A DNA stretch of 45,102 nucleotides from the NCBI RefSeq assembly GCF_000482845.1, contig NZ_AXWV01000032.1, positions 1 to 45,102 of the forward strand. The letters are read 5' to 3'. This document shows, piece by piece, positions 33,900-43,289 of this stretch. A model generated the notes under the pieces. The model was not told the origin of the DNA. It searched no databases and was given only the letters and a program-made list of their open reading frames with translations. This DNA is from Anaerobiospirillum succiniciproducens DSM 6400. GTDB taxonomy: Bacteria; Pseudomonadota; Gammaproteobacteria; Enterobacterales; Succinivibrionaceae. The stretch's first letter is position 1. Each line of letters begins with the position of its first letter. The position numbers and the translations under genes are program-made.

Positions 33900-36800
33900 T
33901 TAGTCTGGATTACTGCGAATAGTGAATGGATGAATGGCCTTAAGATCTTTACTTAAGACAAAGTACTGCGGCAGATTGAAGCGGGCAGTGATATTAGAAA
34001 GATTACGTGACTGCTCTGTATAGAAGCGGTTAATGGCATTTACTAAAGTAGCGCGCGAACCAATGTAATCGTTATAAATCGTCACTTCATTACGCTCATT
34101 GACGATGTAGATATCCCAGTGGCAGCTATCTTTAACTCCTGGAATAAAGAAGTACTGCATAATGCCAGCAGTTGCGTAACGATCAATGATAGGAGGAACC
34201 TGCAAAGCAAACTCAGGGCGCATTCCATAGCGTGATAGCACACTGATATCATACTCACCTGAGGCAATTGAGCTCTTCTTATTGATAATGACGCCACGCT
34301 CACCTTGCTCACGGGCAACATAAGTATTTCTGCCTACATCAAAGGTGTATTCACTAGAGCTATTTGAGCTTAAGCAGTTAAATACCTGACGCAGCACGGA
34401 CTCAAGATCGTACTTAATCAGATCTTGGTAGGCTATTGCATATGAGCACACCTCGATGGTCTCTAGCATAGCAGCTACCGATTCATCTTCTTGGCCTACT
34501 TCAGTGGTATTACGCAAAATGCGTAATAAAGTAGCGAGTAACTCTACTACACCCTCTTCACCACTTGGCAGGGTAATCGAACGAATCTCACCCCAACTGT
34601 TGATAAGCACTAAGTCAATAGAGCCTACAAGGCACACTCGTTGTCTACCGCAAGATAAAGTTGAGCCATAGTCAGTATCTAAGATCTGATTCTTGTACAA
34701 CTCAGTTTCGTCTTGCTCAAGATTGAGTACAACTAAGCACGCTACAAGCTTAGAGGTACTTTGCAAATTACGTTCGGTTACACGACCTCGTTTGCTACCA
34801 ATTACACGCATGATATCGGTGGCAAGCTGCTTAATCATACGAGGTGTCACTACTGTAGGCGCACCTGAGATATATGCTGTAGTTCTAGAGGTCATTAAGC
34901 CATTAAAGCAAGCCCATGTAACGACCTCACTTAAACGAGATCCTATATATGCGACCTTCAGGTTTAATAAAGCTACATCATCGCTTGCAGCGGTATACAT
35001 ATGCCAGCCACGACGACAGATGCTACCTTTAGATGGCGTAATAAAAGTAAGATGCAACTCCTCAAGATTCTTACTAAAGGAGGTGTGCATTACTGATATC
35101 TTACCTGGGTAGCGATCAAAAGCTGCATATAATTTGCGTGACAAGATCGCTGCATCATCAGATGTAATCGCGTATTCAATGCCGTGACGAATCGAGAAGC
35201 GCAGCAGTGCTAAATAGCTCTCAAGCAGAGTGGTATACACCTCTCGGTTAAAGCCACGCACTTCATCTAATTTCCAAGATGAGAATTGCTCAATATCAGA
35301 GACAAAACTATCATTCCATCCCCAGCGACGGGCGAACTTAGTTAACAGCTCACGCTTTAGCGTACCATCATCACGGTGCGAATGATTAGAAGCGCCTACA
35401 CCATCGAAGATCTTCAAATAGAAACACTTACGCATTAAAGACAGACGGCTGTCTGATCCTGACGCGATCAAATAGTCAGAGACTCTGCGATACATCAGAT
35501 AATAAGAGTCGAGATCAATACTGTAGCCATCATGCGAAAGCATATAATCCTTAAGCTCGCTCGATAACAGCTTGGTATTTGGATAGTCTGATGAGTATGC
35601 CTCCATGAGCAAGATCTTAAGCACCACTTTTAGCGGAGACTCAATGGCCTTATAAAGAAGCCACAGACCTGAGCCAAAGTACTCAGTTGGAGAACTAAAG
35701 ACTACAGATCCAAAGTCAAACCACTCATCAGGATTAAGCGGTGCCTCATACTCTCTAAAGCCATCTAAAGCGGCAGCTTTAATACTTTCATCTGAAGATA
35801 GGACAGCACCATAAGATCTAACAGGATAGGCAGTCTGAATGCCCCCTGTCTTGGCGCTAGACTGCACCCAACTTGTAGAGCTCTGATCGTGAGTTACATA
35901 CTCGCGCATGCGAGAACCCTCACTAAAGACGCCACCACGACCATTTGCGCCTACATCAACAGCATGAACACCAATGCCATGCTTTTTAGAGATGCTATAG
36001 GCAGAAGTAGTAATTCCTCTTAAATGATCTTTATTTAAATGAGCTTTAGAACCGCCTAATCTAGTCGCATATCTTTGAGCTCGCAATGATGAACCAAGCG
36101 CGGCTTTATGTGCTGGATCTGAAACCTTTAAGTTTCCTAAAAGACTGTCATTAGCTTTTGATCTTACAAAGAGATCACGCACTTCAGTTGCATTAGTTGC
36201 CTGAGCACTAATATTGCCAATGGTTGAGGAGGCAGCATTGTCACTTGAGAATATCGATAAAGGAGTGGCAGATGCCATGCTAGCATCACCATGATAAGCC
36301 TCGTACATTTGCACAGACGCTACGCTTTGATTAGAGCTTGGATTTAACCTTGCCAATGTACCTTCTTTACGGCCTAGATCTAAGCCATTATCATCAAGCA
36401 GTCCATCCGTATCTGCAAGCACGCTATTGGCATAATCGTCCATTTGCATGCCCTGGAAGTTAACCCCCAAAAATGGCATTGGGGTAACGCCCATAGCTGC
36501 TGCTAGTCTTTCTAGTCCTGAGACTCTATTGTCTGATCCCTCATGATCCATGGCATTGTCATGCTTGATAACAGGCTTTACCTTGCCTCTATTTAAAGCA
36601 CGACGATCGGCAAAAGCGGCACCTTTGAATAAAGAAGCACGTCCTTGAACCTTGCTCTCCTGGCCATGGGAATATACTGACTTGGAAACATCGATTGTGC
36701 CTTTATGGCTAAGATTATTAGCACTGTACGCACCGCGATCTAAGATATTTCGTTTGGTCATCTTAGACAAAGCTATGCTTGCCCATGATCCACTCTTTGC

Positions 36801-39800
36801 TAAGCTGTGCACAGAGGCACGATGTGAAGGCTCTAAGCTATGTTCTTTGAGCAGTGAATTGCCAGTCTCTTGCAGCACAGATGCTTGTGCTACTAGTGAG
36901 TTATCGAGATCACCATCATTGCTGCTATGCTCAGACATATCTGCAACGGAATATTCATAAGAAAGTCCGCCTAAATCATTTTGATCTTGCTGCGCCTGAG
37001 CATTGGTAAGGAGGCCTATATTTGGGCTAAAGTTGCTAGATTCCTTATGTTCTCCCATTGGAATATCGGATGATAAAGGACCGTTAGCAAACTCACCTTC
37101 TTGACCAAAAGAAGGATGACCATATATATAAGCATCTGAACTGCCATCATAATTATTGATAGCGTCTTTGTGTGAATGTAGCTGAGCAAAGGCCTGATCT
37201 GCATGGTTAGACAGATAATCTCTAGCTTGTGCTGATGCAGTTACATCATTATATAAATCACTATTGAGACGGGCTTTTATTGAGTCACGCCTTAAGGCGC
37301 TTGGGCTTGAAAACTCAGCGCCATCTTGGATATTAGATGTAAGACCTTGCTTACTTAAACTCTTGTTAAGCTCCATGCTAAGTACTGCATGGTATCTACT
37401 ATCTCGCTCAATAGCCGCATCAAAACCTGGGTAACCATGTACAGCCTCATCACGAGTTTGGCGTATATAGCGTTGGCGCTCAGAGCAATCATTTAATGCA
37501 TAGTCAGTAGTTGCACTGACTACAGCATAACCATGACTTTGCTTATAAGTACCCTTTTGTGAAAAGGTGTCTATAGCAGCAATGTAAGTAGGCTGAGTGG
37601 ATATGTTGCTTGATAATGACTCATCATATGAGACAGATGCATCATCTAAAGTGAGATCTTTAGTGCCATGCGCCGCATCTGAATTAGGAAAGAGCTTGGA
37701 GAAGAGATTGTTTAAGGCGCTCGCGCCAGAAATCTTCTTGGCCATCATGGCACCAGCGCGTGCTACAGCCTCATTGCGCCGCGCAGCACGCATCTTACGT
37801 ATAGACTTAGCACGAGCAAGCACTGCCGCCTCGCGTTCGAGCTTGGAGATAGCATCATCCTCCACCTCCTCCGTAAGATCATCGCCTAGCTCATAGCCCT
37901 CATAGATTTCTTCAAGATCACTATCGGCATGCTTGCTCTGATCAAGATGAGGGTGCTGATCTGCGTCCTTACCCTCATTAAGGTCAGGGTCCTTACTTCC
38001 ATCAAGATCTGTGTGCGCACCATCATTTTCTGAGGAGCTTTTATTAAGCTCAAGATCTCTTTGAGGGGCAGCTAAAAGTTCTCCGGTAACAGTAATGCCG
38101 CGAATACTATGGTGAGGCTTATAGTTACTTCCATTATCGTCAGTACCCTCCTCTAAAGTATTGTGGTTAGATCCATTATTCTCTTTGACATCATCAGCAG
38201 AGACATTACGGCTACGGCCCTTTACCAAATACTCTTTGCGCGAGATAAAAGAGCTATTAACAGCATCTGAAATACTGTCAAATCCTAGCACCTTAGCATT
38301 ATTTACCTCATCAGAGCCTATCGCTGCAGCATGGTATCTCTTTATTTCATTTTTAGCAGCATGGCCTGTATTTGTCTCATTTGACTCGTCATGGCCGGCA
38401 TGAGCTTCGCTATTGTCATGCGCATCGCTATTATTATGCGCATAGCTAATATCACGGGAATTAGCATTGCTATTATCATGCGCATAGCTATTGTCATGGG
38501 CTTTAGCATCGCTAGTAGCGGTGAGGACATTGACGCTATGAGCCTCACTAATGATCTCGTCTCTAGCTGCATGCTCCGCAGTATTTTTACTGCCTACTCC
38601 ATCATGATCTTTGGCAGCATCTGCTGCATTGTCCTCCGGCAATACAGTTGCTGTAGCTTCTATGTTATGTACATGTAGTGCAGCGTTGTGAGTAGAAGGC
38701 GCAAGCTTAGTTGCTGTTGAGTGTGAATCTTGGGCTTGCTGCTTAGAAAGATCATTTAATAAGTGCTCCGATCTTTTAAGGTTAAGAACGCGATCCATTA
38801 CTGAATGGTCGGCGCTATTAACAAAGTCGGTGCCTAAGTATTCACCTTCAGAAAATCCTACTGCACAAGTATTATGCTCGTGACCGTCATAAGTAACTCT
38901 ATGACGACCTTGAAAAGCATCGTAGCTATTGTTATCGCCACTTTGCTGCCACTGTTCATGGCGTAATGATGCGCTGTTATCAATATCTTCTTTATTATCT
39001 AATGAAGCATCTAAATTGCCGCTATTAGAAATAGAAACCTGCGCACTCAGCTCGATTCGCATATCATTTTGTGAATCGACAAAAGAGCCAGTGTGCGAGG
39101 GCAGCTCAATACTACAAAACGCGCCTTTGGCATAACTGATAAATTTATCAGAGCTAGAGTCACTTGGCCCATATTCAATATGATTAAGCTCTAAGCTTGA
39201 TAAGAGATCACCACTAGAGGTTGTACCTTTAACCGACATGAGTACATTCATGTGGGTTAAAGACACATCTGAACTCTCGCCACGAGACTTATCACTCTGT
39301 AAGGTGCGATCTTCAAAGAGATTGACTGTAGACAATCCCCCTTGTGGGGCCTTTATTTTAGGCAAACCATGGTGTGCAGATGAATCGTCGAAAAACGCCG
39401 CATCTTGACTAGTTGCTCCTGAAACGATCTCAGATCGCTGCGGATCGCTAGTGTCATTAGAATCTTTGACGTGATGATTAGTTGAAGATGCAATACGGCT
39501 TTGATAGTAGGATGCAAGCTTGCTTACTGCCTTGCCTAAACCCTTTTGGATGTGATTTTTATTCAGACTGTGAGTGGAAGTGGCCTCATTATTAATGAGA
39601 CTCATGTACTTACGCTTAATGGTGGATCTTTGAGAGCTATCATCAAGAGATACAAAGTTAATCTTAGGTACAGTACGAATCACATGTGGGTGTGCTTGCG
39701 GCATTTGATTAGCCGATGGGTAATCAAAGCAGGCACGGGCAGTAAAATCAATGTCGCTGAATTCATTTTCTAGCCTAGTTTGACCATCTGAAGAACAACC

Positions 39801-40844
39801 TAAACCAATTTCTTTTTGTTCATTAGAGGTAAAGGTCACGGTATTAGGATCTAGTGATCCTTGCGGACCATATAAAGCATGGCTAGCAGAACCATTAAGG
39901 GCATCAGTAAATGCTGCATCATTATACTTGCGTGTCCTCTTAGAGAACGGGTGCACATCAAAAGCTGATTGGGCTAAAAAGTGGGTTTGATTAGCTAGAA
40001 TTGGGCAGACAGAAATGAGCGGTGTAACGCTGCTAATCAACCTTTCATCTGGAGTTGAGACATCAGCATTGTTGATTAGATCGACTTGACTGCTAAGAGC
40101 CGATCTTACTTTGCTCTCATAAGGATCATCCCTTGCTATGCGTCCATCTTTAAATGCAGGCATACCAGAGATGCCTTTAGTTAAGAAGTCGGCATAGGCT
40201 TGGTAAGACTGCTCTTCTTCAGTAGTCGATATGAGGTACCACAGAATATAACGACCACACAGACGTATAGAGGAGCGATAGAACTCATCAAGCAAGAAGA
40301 GGTTTTGCGCACTACCGCAGTTCTCTTCATCAAGACTGTCTGGCTGGAAATTGGTAAAACGATCTTCTGGGGTAACAAACAGATTGAGCTCAACATTATG
40401 AGCTTTTACGTAATCAGTAATGAAACGACACTTATCCTGCAGCGCTTTGGTGCCTGCCTCAGATAATGAGGCTTTGACACATACCCAAATATCTACGTCT
40501 GAGTTTTTGGTCTGACCTAAAGATGAAGTCGAACCCATAGCATACAGACCTAAGATGGCATGTTCTTTTGGCTCTTGAAGCGGCGGGGTGCCAGGTAAGA
40601 TGGTGTCATCTAAATAGCGACGCTGCACATCATTGAGGGTAAAAAGATCAATACCATGTGGTATATAGCCTTCACGATAGCCAGGCAGATTGACATGGTT
40701 GTAATGCAGCAGTACAGGAACGATGGCGAGGCAAAAGCGCGTGTCATGGTTCATTAAAGACAAAGATCTCTCAAGACGCGTCTCATTAAGAGCTTTATAG
40801 CGCCTAAATCTCGTCAATATCTGTTGCTTTGGAATATAAACCAT
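33900..40844 (-). CDS. cyaA: Class I adenylate cyclase with a ~1,470-residue internal insertion
   Basis: CyaA makes cAMP from ATP for CRP-dependent regulation. Residues 1-225 match the enterobacterial catalytic start: 'LLHYNHVNLPGY', the nucleotidyltransferase motif 'GSTSSLGQTKNSDVDIW' with D116 and D118, and 'LLDEFYRSSIRLCGRYILW'. Conservation resumes near residue 1,700 with 'NPDEWFDFGS' (W1708), 'LWLLYKAIESPLKVVLK', 'LSRKLYAAFDRYPGKI', 'TWACFNGLMTSRT', 'LVGSIDLVLINSWGE' and 'LPQYFVL'. Removing about 1,470 residues leaves about 844, the E. coli size (848). The insertion (about 35763-40163) is rich in Ser, Asp, His, Asn and Ala, has AHDNS-type repeats at 779-817 and a basic helical stretch at about 995-1055, and shows no recognised domain. 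The frame is open throughout. hemX-hemY lie divergently, as in E. coli. Confidence 0.93.
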   Translation of the reverse strand: MVYIPKQQILTRFRRYKALNETRLERSLSLMNHDTRFCLAIVPVLLHYNHVNLPGYREGYIPHGIDLFTLNDVQRRYLDDTILPGTPPLQEPKEHAILGLYAMGSTSSLGQTKNSDVDIWVCVKASLSEAGTKALQDKCRFITDYVKAHNVELNLFVTPEDRFTNFQPDSLDEENCGSAQNLFLLDEFYRSSIRLCGRYILWYLISTTEEEQSYQAYADFLTKGISGMPAFKDGRIARDDPYESKVRSALSSQVDLINNADVSTPDERLISSVTPLISVCPILANQTHFLAQSAFDVHPFSKRTRKYNDAAFTDALNGSASHALYGPQGSLDPNTVTFTSNEQKEIGLGCSSDGQTRLENEFSDIDFTARACFDYPSANQMPQAHPHVIRTVPKINFVSLDDSSQRSTIKRKYMSLINNEATSTHSLNKNHIQKGLGKAVSKLASYYQSRIASSTNHHVKDSNDTSDPQRSEIVSGATSQDAAFFDDSSAHHGLPKIKAPQGGLSTVNLFEDRTLQSDKSRGESSDVSLTHMNVLMSVKGTTSSGDLLSSLELNHIEYGPSDSSSDKFISYAKGAFCSIELPSHTGSFVDSQNDMRIELSAQVSISNSGNLDASLDNKEDIDNSASLRHEQWQQSGDNNSYDAFQGRHRVTYDGHEHNTCAVGFSEGEYLGTDFVNSADHSVMDRVLNLKRSEHLLNDLSKQQAQDSHSTATKLAPSTHNAALHVHNIEATATVLPEDNAADAAKDHDGVGSKNTAEHAARDEIISEAHSVNVLTATSDAKAHDNSYAHDNSNANSRDISYAHNNSDAHDNSEAHAGHDESNETNTGHAAKNEIKRYHAAAIGSDEVNNAKVLGFDSISDAVNSSFISRKEYLVKGRSRNVSADDVKENNGSNHNTLEEGTDDNGSNYKPHHSIRGITVTGELLAAPQRDLELNKSSSENDGAHTDLDGSKDPDLNEGKDADQHPHLDQSKHADSDLEEIYEGYELGDDLTEEVEDDAISKLEREAAVLARAKSIRKMRAARRNEAVARAGAMMAKKISGASALNNLFSKLFPNSDAAHGTKDLTLDDASVSYDESLSSNISTQPTYIAAIDTFSQKGTYKQSHGYAVVSATTDYALNDCSERQRYIRQTRDEAVHGYPGFDAAIERDSRYHAVLSMELNKSLSKQGLTSNIQDGAEFSSPSALRRDSIKARLNSDLYNDVTASAQARDYLSNHADQAFAQLHSHKDAINNYDGSSDAYIYGHPSFGQEGEFANGPLSSDIPMGEHKESSNFSPNIGLLTNAQAQQDQNDLGGLSYEYSVADMSEHSSNDGDLDNSLVAQASVLQETGNSLLKEHSLEPSHRASVHSLAKSGSWASIALSKMTKRNILDRGAYSANNLSHKGTIDVSKSVYSHGQESKVQGRASLFKGAAFADRRALNRGKVKPVIKHDNAMDHEGSDNRVSGLERLAAAMGVTPMPFLGVNFQGMQMDDYANSVLADTDGLLDDNGLDLGRKEGTLARLNPSSNQSVASVQMYEAYHGDASMASATPLSIFSSDNAASSTIGNISAQATNATEVRDLFVRSKANDSLLGNLKVSDPAHKAALGSSLRAQRYATRLGGSKAHLNKDHLRGITTSAYSISKKHGIGVHAVDVGANGRGGVFSEGSRMREYVTHDQSSTSWVQSSAKTGGIQTAYPVRSYGAVLSSDESIKAAALDGFREYEAPLNPDEWFDFGSVVFSSPTEYFGSGLWLLYKAIESPLKVVLKILLMEAYSSDYPNTKLLSSELKDYMLSHDGYSIDLDSYYLMYRRVSDYLIASGSDSRLSLMRKCFYLKIFDGVGASNHSHRDDGTLKRELLTKFARRWGWNDSFVSDIEQFSSWKLDEVRGFNREVYTTLLESYLALLRFSIRHGIEYAITSDDAAILSRKLYAAFDRYPGKISVMHTSFSKNLEELHLTFITPSKGSICRRGWHMYTAASDDVALLNLKVAYIGSRLSEVVTWACFNGLMTSRTTAYISGAPTVVTPRMIKQLATDIMRVIGSKRGRVTERNLQSTSKLVACLVVLNLEQDETELYKNQILDTDYGSTLSCGRQRVCLVGSIDLVLINSWGEIRSITLPSGEEGVVELLATLLRILRNTTEVGQEDESVAAMLETIEVCSYAIAYQDLIKYDLESVLRQVFNCLSSNSSSEYTFDVGRNTYVAREQGERGVIINKKSSIASGEYDISVLSRYGMRPEFALQVPPIIDRYATAGIMQYFFIPGVKDSCHWDIYIVNERNEVTIYNDYIGSRATLVNAINRFYTEQSRNLSNITARFNLPQYFVLSKDLKAIHPFTIRSNPD
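38395..38510 (-). repeat. AHDNS-type coding repeats in cyaA
   Basis: Several copies of the 6-residue motif A-H-D-N-S-(Y/N/E), some separated by NANSRDIS-like spacers, lie at about residues 779-817 of CyaA. On the plus strand they appear as repeated GCTATTGTCATGCGCAT variants. They indicate growth of the insertion by short tandem duplication. Confidence 0.8.
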
Positions 40845-41527
40845 TCAACATCACCACAATGCCAATCACCAATCCGGCTCTCATATACGGATCAAACTCA
40901 ACAATAGGCTTGATGCACGGCCTTAGTTGCAGCTTTAAACTCATAGTATGAGCATCAGGATCTAAGATTAGTATTATAACCTAGACAAGCTTATGGCCAT
41001 GCTATAGATGATATGTTGGCCATAAAGATTTTGCCAAAGTATTTGGCGCACAACTGCAGTGCTGTTAATTGCTCCTGTGAGACATGCAGTTTTGGTTCTT
41101 ATGCTGTGCACGCTAACCATAGTTTTATACAGCGAGAAAAGATTGCGTAAAACGAAGGGTGAGCAAGATAAGTCAAGTGCACCGTCACCCTTTAGGCAAT
41201 TAAACACAATGACTCACCACACACTTTTGCCCAAAAGTTCCACTTAATATGACAAGTTGTACTGTCCGCCACAGATTTAACAGGTCAATTGGTGGTAAAA
41301 TTCGAGTTTAGTTTGCGTGCCGTTAGGCCTCTACAATTGCTCAAAATTGCTTTCACTTTGCTGTGCAATAATGGGCTCAATCAAGGTGAGTTATCATCTT
41401 ATAGCCTCGATTTGAGCGTACCTTTGTAACTGATGCCAACGCAGCAACATTACTTAAATAGCACTCATGTCCATGGTTCATAAAATTGCTTTAGAACCAT
41501 TAACACCGTTAAGAGATCAAATTTCTT
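40845..41527. other. Divergent cyaA/hemX-side intergenic region
   Basis: This 683-bp gap has no supported gene. In E. coli hemC and hemD begin here; I see no remnant of either. It contains dyads AAGGGTGA/TCACCCTT (41155-41192) and ATGGTTC/GAACCAT (41473-41500). The cyaA promoter, reading left, must lie here. I found no full CRP site. Confidence 0.5.
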
Positions 41528-41713
41528 ATGACAGTGATCGACATTACGCACCATGCTGATGAACTTATTAGTGAAAGTAAGGTCTTAAAGAGTGCCCAAG
41601 TGACAGATGAGATTGATGAGTACGATAAACTCGAATCTCAAATGTCTAAGCAGCTACAAGATCTACAGGCTGAATATGAGTCTTTAGAACTTGCGGCGCA
41701 AAGATTACGTTGA
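41528..41713 (+). CDS. Small hypothetical coiled-coil protein
   Basis: A 61-residue frame, acidic in its first half ('DELISESKVLKSAQVTDEIDEYDKLE') and predicted from heptad spacing to form a coiled coil in 'LESQMSKQLQDLQAEYESLELAAQRL'. Composition and regular Leu/Ile spacing look protein-like. The only upstream purine stretch is AGAGAT at about 41511-41516, a weak RBS. There are no cysteines and no membrane segment. It stands where hemC and hemD would be in E. coli. It vaguely resembles SlyX-type small coiled coils, but I cannot assign it. Confidence 0.5.
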   Translation: MTVIDITHHADELISESKVLKSAQVTDEIDEYDKLESQMSKQLQDLQAEYESLELAAQRLR

Positions 41714-42050
41714 TAATCAACATTTGGACCGCGCACGAGCGCTTGGTTAAAGAAAGACATCGGCTTAAATTAGCTAATCTAGCTAAGCTATCTTTTGTAA
41801 GTTAGCTTAGCTAGCCAGGCTTGTAAGTCTGCCTACAAGGGCAAAGCTAAGCTTTATGCCTGTACAAGCAGTACTTTCATAGCCATGTCGGCCTCTGACC
41901 ATAAGGTCTTTCTTCGGGCTTTGCGCCCGACTCAAAGAGACACGATTAAGTGCTCTTTTGACATGAGCTTGGCAATACGATGGTTTTAAATTTAAATCCA
42001 TCGCGTTTTCTAGCCCGAAGTTGTTAAACAAGACCCACGCAGGGATCAAA
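41714..42050. other. Leader region upstream of hemX
   Basis: This 337-bp gap contains a perfect 12-bp inverted repeat, CTAGCTAAGCTA (41779-41790) with TAGCTTAGCTAG (41803-41814), a small GACC/GGTC hairpin near 41897, and TCGGGC/GCCCGA (41914-41930). These could form a structured 5' leader for hemX-hemY. No gene is seen. Confidence 0.5.
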
Positions 42051-43286
42051 ATGGTAAAAGAAACGTCCACAACCGAAAGCACCTTACAGAAGGTCGAGGC
42101 CAACACTTCGACTGCTGCTCAGGATAATTCAAACTCTTCACAACCGTCTTACGTTAGCAAGGCAGAGTTAAAAGAACTCGAATACCGTCTTAGCACTAAG
42201 GCTGCCAACTCCTCAGGCGGAAAAACTGGCCTCCTTTGGATCGTTACCTTAATCGCCTTAGGCGCCGCAGGTTTTTCAGGTTATACCGCTTTCCAAAACC
42301 AGCAGAAGCTTGCTGCTATCAACAATGATTACGCCAATGCTCAAAGCAAGATTACCGATTCTATTAATCGTATCGAGCAGAGCGCTAATCTTTTAGAGAC
42401 TGCACAGCATAACAATGCCGCCCTGCAGCAAAGCACCACCACTTTAACCCAGAATTATCAGAGCTTAGCTCAGACTGTTAACAGCCTGATTTCTGCCCAA
42501 CAGGCTCAAGGCAAGAGCGTCAGTGAGCTTTCCGATAAGATTGATACTTTCCAAAGCCGCAATCCATATGATTGGCAGCTTGCTGAGGCTTACTTCTTAG
42601 TAAACAATGCCCAAGCCAAGGCTGTCTTTGAAAAAGACATCAAGGCAGCTGTTTGGATGCTGACTCAGGCTGATGAATTGCTCGTTGGCATTGAGGATGA
42701 GAAGGTTGTTGCTCTGCGTGAGACCATCTCTCAGGATATCTCTACCTTAAAGAATATTGCTCAGGTTGATATGCGCGGTTTAGGTTTAGACCTTGATCGT
42801 GCTTATGACAATGTTGATAAGCTCGTACTTGAGGGCTACTCAGATCCTAAGGTTCGTGAAGCTGCTATGGTTAAGGCAGAGCAGACTACTGAAAACCTCG
42901 CTGATTGGAAGGAGAACTTACTCAACTCCGCTAATCAATTTGCTTCCCGTTTTGTTGAGATTCGTCGTCGTAATGCCGAAGCTGCTACTGAGTTCTTAAC
43001 ACCAGAGCAGGATCTGTATCTGCGTGAGAATATCAAGACCCGTATCTTACTTGCCAAGGCTGACTTGTCTCATGGCGATAAGGAATCCATGCAGTCTAAC
43101 CTCAATGCGGCAGTTGGCCTTATCAACACCTACTTCGACACTGATAGCTTAGTAGTTAAGAATACTATTGAGATGCTCGATACCTTATCTAAGAGCGAAA
43201 TCACCATTCAGACCCCTGATGTGTTACAGAGTGCTGGTGCATTCTCAACTTATGCACGTGAGCACTTATTAGGCAGAGGTAAGTAA
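42051..43286 (+). CDS. hemX: HemX-like inner membrane protein
   Basis: HemX (PF04375 family) is a single-pass inner-membrane protein of unsettled function, encoded with hemY behind hemC and hemD in E. coli and often misnamed a uroporphyrinogen methyltransferase. The product (411 residues from ATG 42051) has a Ser/Thr/Asn-rich cytoplasmic N terminus, one transmembrane segment ('LLWIVTLIALGAAGFSGYTAF', in parts, about residues 65-85), a coiled coil rich in Gln/Asn ('QKLAAINNDYANAQSK'), and a periplasmic helical domain with 'DWQLAEAYFLVNNA' and 'EFLTPEQDLYLRENIKTRI'. AGGGATCAAA precedes the ATG; a TTG at 42021 is less likely. hemY follows after three bases. Confidence 0.9.
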   Translation: MVKETSTTESTLQKVEANTSTAAQDNSNSSQPSYVSKAELKELEYRLSTKAANSSGGKTGLLWIVTLIALGAAGFSGYTAFQNQQKLAAINNDYANAQSKITDSINRIEQSANLLETAQHNNAALQQSTTTLTQNYQSLAQTVNSLISAQQAQGKSVSELSDKIDTFQSRNPYDWQLAEAYFLVNNAQAKAVFEKDIKAAVWMLTQADELLVGIEDEKVVALRETISQDISTLKNIAQVDMRGLGLDLDRAYDNVDKLVLEGYSDPKVREAAMVKAEQTTENLADWKENLLNSANQFASRFVEIRRRNAEAATEFLTPEQDLYLRENIKTRILLAKADLSHGDKESMQSNLNAAVGLINTYFDTDSLVVKNTIEMLDTLSKSEITIQTPDVLQSAGAFSTYAREHLLGRGK

Positions 43287-43289
43287 TCT

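Noticed and set aside
35763..40163. Intein or intron in cyaA.
   Set aside because: No intein splice motifs (N-terminal Cys/Ser block, C-terminal HN) or homing endonuclease motif, and the segment is low-complexity and in frame, unlike group I or II introns.
40974..41247. Short frames between cyaA and the 61-residue gene as remnants of hemC or hemD.
   Set aside because: Their translations show none of the HemC or HemD conserved segments.
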